A stretch of 64,000 nucleotides of DNA, from positions 1,280,589 to 1,344,588 of the forward strand of contig CYUH01000015.1 in the NCBI GenBank assembly GCA_001403755.1, written 5' to 3'. Position numbers and translations under genes: made by a program. Shown in pieces: positions 59,721 through 64,000 of the stretch (position 1 is its first letter; each line of letters starts with the position of its first letter). The notes beneath the pieces were generated by a model. It was given only the letters and a program-made list of their open reading frames with translations. It was not told the DNA's origin and did no database searches. Origin of the DNA: Chryseobacterium senegalense (lineage in GTDB: Bacteria; Bacteroidota; Bacteroidia; Flavobacteriales; Weeksellaceae).

Positions 59721-59823
59721 ATCTACATCAAAGTCTAATTAAAAAAATTAGTGTTTCCTTTTCAGCTAAAATCTTTAACCCTACCAATACGGGATACTTT
59801 TTTAACGCATTTCGAATGTAAAT

Positions 59824-60573
59824 TTACAAATTTTCTCCTTTAATACTCTTGATGAAATCTGTCGCCTCACTTTTCCAGTTTTCTTGTTCGAGAAGAATTT
59901 TTACAAAAGCAGTTCCAATGATTCCTCCTGTTGCTTTTTCAGTCACTTCATCAAAATCTTTTCTGTTTTTAATGCCAAACCCGATGTATAAAGGATTCTT
60001 CAATGGTAAAGATGCTAATTTCTGAAGATAATCTTGATTATTAACCGATTTTTTTTCGTTTCCGGTAGTGGAAGAAGAGCTCACGGCATATAAAAAGCCG
60101 GAACTTAAATCATCGAGATATTTTATTCTTTCATCTGAAGTTTCCGGCGTCACTAAAAAAGTAAACGTAAGACCATATTTTTCTACGATTCGACGATAAT
60201 ATTTCTCGAATTCGATCGGTGGAAGATCAGGAATTATCAATCCAGAAACACCTGATTCAGCACATTTTTCACAAAAATTCTCGAACCCGAAACTAAGGAC
60301 AGGATTGATATATCCCATCAAAATCACGGGAATTTTAATTTCATCTTTAATAGATTTAAGTTGTTCTAAAAGTTTAGCTATAGTCATTCCATTTTCCAAG
60401 GCCAGTTCGTGCGCTTTTTGAATGGTCTCGCCATCAGCAACGGGATCAGAATAGGGCATCCCGATTTCCACCATATCCGCACCGGAGCTTTGTATGAGCT
60501 TTATAATTTCAGTGGTATTTTCCAACGTTGGAATTCCGGCGGTAAAATAAATATTGAGTTTTTTATTGATCAT
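59824..60573 (-). CDS. trpA: Tryptophan synthase alpha subunit
   Basis: A 249-residue TIM barrel with the catalytic Glu in DMVEIGMPYSDPVADG, the Asp in LLPDLPPIE-type segment (IIPDLPPIEF) and the phosphate-binding GFGIKNRKDF. It cleaves indole-3-glycerol phosphate and passes indole to TrpB. It is the last gene of trpDCFBA; trpB ends 12 nt upstream. Confidence 0.95.
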   Translation of the reverse strand: MINKKLNIYFTAGIPTLENTTEIIKLIQSSGADMVEIGMPYSDPVADGETIQKAHELALENGMTIAKLLEQLKSIKDEIKIPVILMGYINPVLSFGFENFCEKCAESGVSGLIIPDLPPIEFEKYYRRIVEKYGLTFTFLVTPETSDERIKYLDDLSSGFLYAVSSSSTTGNEKKSVNNQDYLQKLASLPLKNPLYIGFGIKNRKDFDEVTEKATGGIIGTAFVKILLEQENWKSEATDFIKSIKGENL

Positions 60574-60585
60574 TTTCAGTAATTT

Positions 60586-61767
60586 TTAATCCAGATTTTT
60601 CAGATAAGTTTCCATGTCTTTATCACCACGTCCGCTAAGACAGACCACTACGACATCGTCTTTTTCAAAAGTTTTCTTTTTTAAAACAGCCAAAGCATGA
60701 GCCGATTCCAGCGCTGGAATTATCCCTTCCAATTTTGTTAATTCAAAAGCGGATTGTAAAGCTTCATCATCATTAATGCTAAAAAATTCTGCGCGCTTCT
60801 GCTGAAATATATTTGCATGAAACGGCCCAATCCCAGGATAATCCAATCCTGCAGAAATCGAATGCGGCTCGATAACTTGCCCGTCCTCCGTTTGCATTAC
60901 TAAACTTTTACTTCCGTGTAAAACTCCCAATGTTCCTAAAAAAGTAGTAGCTGCTGTTTTCCCGGATTCTACACCAAAACCACCTGCTTCTGCGGCAATA
61001 ATTTTCACTTTCTCTTCATTTACAAAATGATAAAAAGTTCCTGCTGCATTGCTTCCCCCACCTACACAGGCAATGACATAATCTGGATTTTCACGTCTGA
61101 TTTTCTCATTCAATTGCGATTTTATCTCTTTGGAAATGACACTTTGAAATCTAGCTACCAAATCAGGAAACGGATGCGGACCCACGACACTTCCGATAAT
61201 ATAATGGGTGGTCGTAGAATTATTGATCCAATCTCTCAATGCTTCATTTACCGCATCTTTCAACGTTTTGGACCCCGAAGTTGCGGGAATTACGGTTGCT
61301 CCCAACATTTTCATTCGTGCAACATTTGGAGCCTGTCTAGCAATATCGATTTCGCCCATATAAACAATGCATTCCAAACCAAGTAACGCACACGCTGTCG
61401 CCGTTGCAACGCCGTGTTGACCTGCTCCGGTTTCCGCAATGATGCGTTTTTTGCCCAATTTTTTAGCCAGTAAAGCTTGCCCGAGCGCATTGTTGATTTT
61501 ATGTGCGCCGGTATGGTTCAAATCTTCCCTCTTCAGATAAATTTTGGTTTGATATTTTTCACTTAAATTCTTCGCAAAATATAACGGAGTGGCTCTTCCG
61601 ACGTAGTTTTTTAGCAAATCCTGAAACTCCGCTTGGAATTCTTGGGATTCAATAATTTTCAAATAATTTTGCTGCAACTCTTCCACATTCGGATAAAGCA
61701 TTTCCGGGATGAAAGCGCCACCAAATTCTCCGTAATATCCGTTTTCATCGGGGTTTTGGTAATTCAT
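60586..61767 (-). CDS. trpB: Tryptophan synthase beta subunit
   Basis: A 393-residue PLP enzyme. The PLP Lys is in [13 protein letters not shown], the catalytic Glu in [14 protein letters not shown], and the phosphate-binding loop is VGGGSNAAG. It condenses indole with serine to tryptophan. It lies between trpF (59 nt upstream) and trpA. Confidence 0.97.
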   Translation of the reverse strand: MNYQNPDENGYYGEFGGAFIPEMLYPNVEELQQNYLKIIESQEFQAEFQDLLKNYVGRATPLYFAKNLSEKYQTKIYLKREDLNHTGAHKINNALGQALLAKKLGKKRIIAETGAGQHGVATATACALLGLECIVYMGEIDIARQAPNVARMKMLGATVIPATSGSKTLKDAVNEALRDWINNSTTTHYIIGSVVGPHPFPDLVARFQSVISKEIKSQLNEKIRRENPDYVIACVGGGSNAAGTFYHFVNEEKVKIIAAEAGGFGVESGKTAATTFLGTLGVLHGSKSLVMQTEDGQVIEPHSISAGLDYPGIGPFHANIFQQKRAEFFSINDDEALQSAFELTKLEGIIPALESAHALAVLKKKTFEKDDVVVVCLSGRGDKDMETYLKNLD

Positions 61768-61826
61768 ATTTTTATTTTTTTATTTTGTACAACGTTTTTC
61801 AGATAAGTCATTAAACTTATTTTTCG

Positions 61827-62465
61827 TTATAAAGTATTATACAATTTTATAAATTCTTTTATTTTGTCTAAATCCTTTATTCCCGGATCCAATTCAAATT
61901 TGGAATTGATATCGAGGGAAAACGGTTGAGTGTTTAGCATTGGGATTTTATGGACATTTTCTAAAGAAATTCCACCGCTTAGAAAATATGGAAAAGGGAT
62001 TTCAACTTCATTCAAAATTTTCCAATCAAAAGTCTTTCCTGTTCCTCCGAAAGCTTTGGAATCGGTATCAAATAAGAGATAGTTGATGTTTGATGCTTGT
62101 TGATTAACATTTTTTTGGAGTTCTTTTAAAGTTTGATTTCCAATTCTTATGACTTTGATCATTTTAATTTGGTTAGGCAAATTATTTTTCAAATTCGCAA
62201 TATAATGATCGTCCTCATCACCATGAAGTTGAATAAAATTAAGATTTGCTTTCACTGAAAAATCAATCACATTTTCAATCGTTTCATTCACAAAAACTCC
62301 AACTTTACCTGCATGCGGAATTTTCGATATTTCTTTTAAGTTTAAATGATTAAGAACATATCTCGGTGATTTTTCGTAAAAAATAAAGCCCAAGAAATCT
62401 ACTTTCAAAGAAATTAATTCCTGAATTTGATCGAGTTTTGTTAATCCACATACTTTTAATTTCAT
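61827..62465 (-). CDS. trpF: Phosphoribosylanthranilate isomerase
   Basis: A 212-residue TIM-barrel protein. The start MKLKVCGLTKLDQI contains the catalytic Cys, FIQLHGDED is conserved, the general-acid Asp is in LLFDTDSKAFGGTGKTFDW, and LSGGISLENV binds phosphate. It carries out the Amadori rearrangement of phosphoribosylanthranilate, the third step of the pathway. It is free-standing, not fused to TrpC, and 49 nt downstream of trpC. Confidence 0.95.
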   Translation of the reverse strand: MKLKVCGLTKLDQIQELISLKVDFLGFIFYEKSPRYVLNHLNLKEISKIPHAGKVGVFVNETIENVIDFSVKANLNFIQLHGDEDDHYIANLKNNLPNQIKMIKVIRIGNQTLKELQKNVNQQASNINYLLFDTDSKAFGGTGKTFDWKILNEVEIPFPYFLSGGISLENVHKIPMLNTQPFSLDINSKFELDPGIKDLDKIKEFIKLYNTL

Positions 62466-62514
62466 CTTTTAAATACTTTCTAAAGGTATTTTCAATGGTT
62501 AAATTCTAAAATTT

Positions 62515-63294
62515 CTACCTAGCTAAATGTGAAAGAAATTCCTCAAATTTCTGTCCCGGATTTTCATTTTTCATAAAATACTCGCCCATCAGAAACCCAT
62601 CAAAACCTTTGCGCTTGAGAAATTGATAATCCTGTACACTATAAATTCCACTTTCTGCAACGGATAAAGTTCCGGCTGGAAGTAAGTTTTTCAAATGTAC
62701 GGAATGCTGCAAATCCACTTTGAAATTTTTCAAATTTCGATTGTTTATTCCCACCAAATCGATATTTTTATTAAAACAATTCAATTCTTCCTCAGTATGA
62801 ATTTCAAGCAACACTTCCAATCCTAACTCATGGGAAATTTCGGTAAATTCCTGTACCTGGACCGATGACAAACACGCTGCAATAAGCAGAACAACATCTG
62901 CTCCGATGGACTTTGCTTCATAAAACTGGTATTCATCAACCATAAAATCTTTTCGCAGAATCGGGATTTCAATTTCATTTCTAATCTTTAAAATATCTTC
63001 AAAATTTCCACCAAAAAAATCAGAATCTGTTAATACGGACATGCCACTTGCTCCAAATTTTTCGTAGGTCTTCGCCACCTCCAAAACATCAGATTGATTA
63101 TTTATAATTCCTTTGCTCGGCGATTTCCTCTTAAACTCGGCAATGATTCCGGAATTTTGAACCAACGATTCTTTCAGTGAAAAGGTTTTCCTTTCAAAAA
63201 AAGCTGAATTTTTCAGGTCTTTCAACGATACCTTAGATTTGGAAAAAGAAATTTCTTCTTTTTTTCTTGCGATAATTTGGTCTAAAATATTCAT
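62515..63294 (-). CDS. trpC: Indole-3-glycerol phosphate synthase
   Basis: A 259-residue TIM-barrel enzyme with IAEFKRKSPSKGIIN near residue 50, ILRKDFMVDEYQF with the catalytic Lys, VGINNRNLKNFKVD and VAESGIYSVQDY. It closes the indole ring. Its ATG lies one base after the trpD stop codon, so translation of the two is probably coupled. Confidence 0.96.
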   Translation of the reverse strand: MNILDQIIARKKEEISFSKSKVSLKDLKNSAFFERKTFSLKESLVQNSGIIAEFKRKSPSKGIINNQSDVLEVAKTYEKFGASGMSVLTDSDFFGGNFEDILKIRNEIEIPILRKDFMVDEYQFYEAKSIGADVVLLIAACLSSVQVQEFTEISHELGLEVLLEIHTEEELNCFNKNIDLVGINNRNLKNFKVDLQHSVHLKNLLPAGTLSVAESGIYSVQDYQFLKRKGFDGFLMGEYFMKNENPGQKFEEFLSHLAR

Positions 63295-63295
63295 C

Positions 63296-64000
63296 TTAAT
63301 TCAATAGATTTTGTAAACATTGCAACGCTTTTCCACTTTCTAAACTTTCTGTAGCTGTGGCCAAACAATCCGAGTAACCACCAAATTTTTCGGTGTTTTT
63401 TAACGCCATCGCCGCGTTGGCAATTACCACCGAATTTTGTTCTGTGGTTCCGTTTCCTTCCAAAATATCTCTAAAGATTTTTGCGGCATCTTGTGTGGAA
63501 TTTCCACCGAAAATGCTTTCCTGATCGATAGTACTGAAACCTAATTCTTCCGCTGAATAAATATATTCGCCAGTTTTATCGAAAATTTTGGTATCCGAAG
63601 TCAAGGATATTTCATCATAACCGTCGAGCGAATGAGCGAGCAAAAAATTCTCTTCATTTTTTTGAAGCAAATACTGATAAATTCTTGCAATTTCTAAACT
63701 GTAAACGCCAATCATGGAAAATTTTGGTTTGGCGGGATTCACCAGCGGACCTAGAATATTGAAAAAAGTTCTCAAGCCCAATCCTTTCCTCAAAGGTGCT
63801 ACCGAGCGCAAAGCTGGATGGAAAACAGGCGCATGAAGAAAACAGATATAGCTTTTTTCCAAGTCCCGGCGCAAATCTTCGGAGTTTGTTTTGAACTGAT
63901 AACCCAGTTCTTCCAAGACATTTGAAGATCCGGAAATTGTCGACACTCCGTAATTTCCATGCTTAGCAACTTTTTGTCCGGCTCCGGCTACCACAAAACT
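63296..64000 (-). CDS. trpD: Anthranilate phosphoribosyltransferase, partial
   Basis: The gene runs off the right edge; about 234 C-terminal residues are visible of a usual 330. The segments KHGNYGVSTISGSSNVLEEL, FFNILGPLVNPA and the SLDGYDEISLT stretch are those of TrpD and bind anthranilate and phosphoribosyl diphosphate. The N-terminal helical domain and the first GTGGD loop lie outside the window. It is the first visible gene of the trp operon; trpE and trpG would be expected further upstream, beyond 64000. Confidence 0.93.
   Translation of the reverse strand, partial: SFVVAGAGQKVAKHGNYGVSTISGSSNVLEELGYQFKTNSEDLRRDLEKSYICFLHAPVFHPALRSVAPLRKGLGLRTFFNILGPLVNPAKPKFSMIGVYSLEIARIYQYLLQKNEENFLLAHSLDGYDEISLTSDTKIFDKTGEYIYSAEELGFSTIDQESIFGGNSTQDAAKIFRDILEGNGTTEQNSVVIANAAMALKNTEKFGGYSDCLATATESLESGKALQCLQNLLN

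Larger units (their letters stand above)
59566..59823. other. 258-nt intergenic region between TetR gene and trpA
   Basis: Contains a plus-strand promoter-like element at 59619-59648 and a hairpin terminator at 59691-59720, but no ORF beyond a four-codon stub. The part from 59721 to 59823 shows nothing I can name. Confidence 0.55.

Noticed and set aside
1-64000. CRISPR array, prophage, insertion sequence or toxin-antitoxin locus
   Set aside because: No regularly spaced direct repeats, no transposase or phage structural genes, and no convincing paired toxin and antitoxin ORFs were seen.

Overview
The window reads as a chromosomal segment of a flavobacterium, most likely Weeksellaceae (the Chryseobacterium/Kaistella group). 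Evidence: AT-rich DNA, the Bacteroidetes promoter -7 box TAnnTTTG in front of many genes, almost no Shine-Dalgarno sequences, and family content typical of that group (DUF5686, DUF4199, DUF1599, DUF4920, BT_3928-like, head-GIN/DUF2807 proteins, a DnaG without zinc-ligand cysteines, menaquinone genes, several POT peptide transporters, secreted DPP IV). It is mostly housekeeping DNA. I see no CRISPR array, prophage, insertion sequence or rRNA.

Layout. 1-8105: end of an LptF/LptG permease, then a minus-strand run with a glutathione peroxidase lipoprotein, a secreted protein, KdsB, an aminotransferase, a phosphosugar mutase, a head-GIN lipoprotein, a glycosyltransferase and a DUF4199 membrane protein. 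8106-9123: the small SRP RNA (ffs), facing a NUMOD4/HNH endonuclease-like gene. 9158-15639: UPF0173 hydrolase, menA, menB, a DUF2007 protein, a Flavo-1-like repeat, an amino-acid permease, a DUF4920 protein and an M14 carboxypeptidase. 15640-19191: terC, an XRE-type regulator and a degenerate AAA ATPase, with a shared 17-nt near-palindrome on both sides of terC. 19345-30914: secreted DPP IV, a nonsense-mutated alpha/beta hydrolase, an unknown membrane-anchored protein, a LytS/LytTR two-component pair, three tandem POT transporters and a thioredoxin. DPP IV plus three POT carriers form a coherent module for degrading and importing small peptides.

31008-45636: recG (no canonical start codon at the homologous position), DUF5686, folP, a DUF1599/BT_3928/TerB-like/tpiA operon, clpP, dnaG, tsaE, alanine dehydrogenase, a small anchored protein and tyrA. 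45662-55530: serine deaminase, a hydrolase, glucokinase, an outer-membrane barrel, a rhodanese, queG, a TIGR02117 protein, a YceI remnant, tRNA-Leu(CAA), a PhnP-like MBL hydrolase, a conserved protein of unknown function and a GAF protein. 55614-64000: a 2-oxoacid dehydrogenase E2 subunit, a quinol-monooxygenase-like protein, an exported peptide-deformylase-like protein with an altered metal site, lipB, a TetR regulator and the trpDCFBA operon, cut by the window end inside trpD.

No confident new defence or mobile system was found. The items most worth follow-up are the AAA ATPase with its XRE neighbour and the shared near-palindrome, the HNH gene beside ffs, the exported deformylase-like protein, and the recG start. 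All product calls rest on motifs read by eye; no database search was run.
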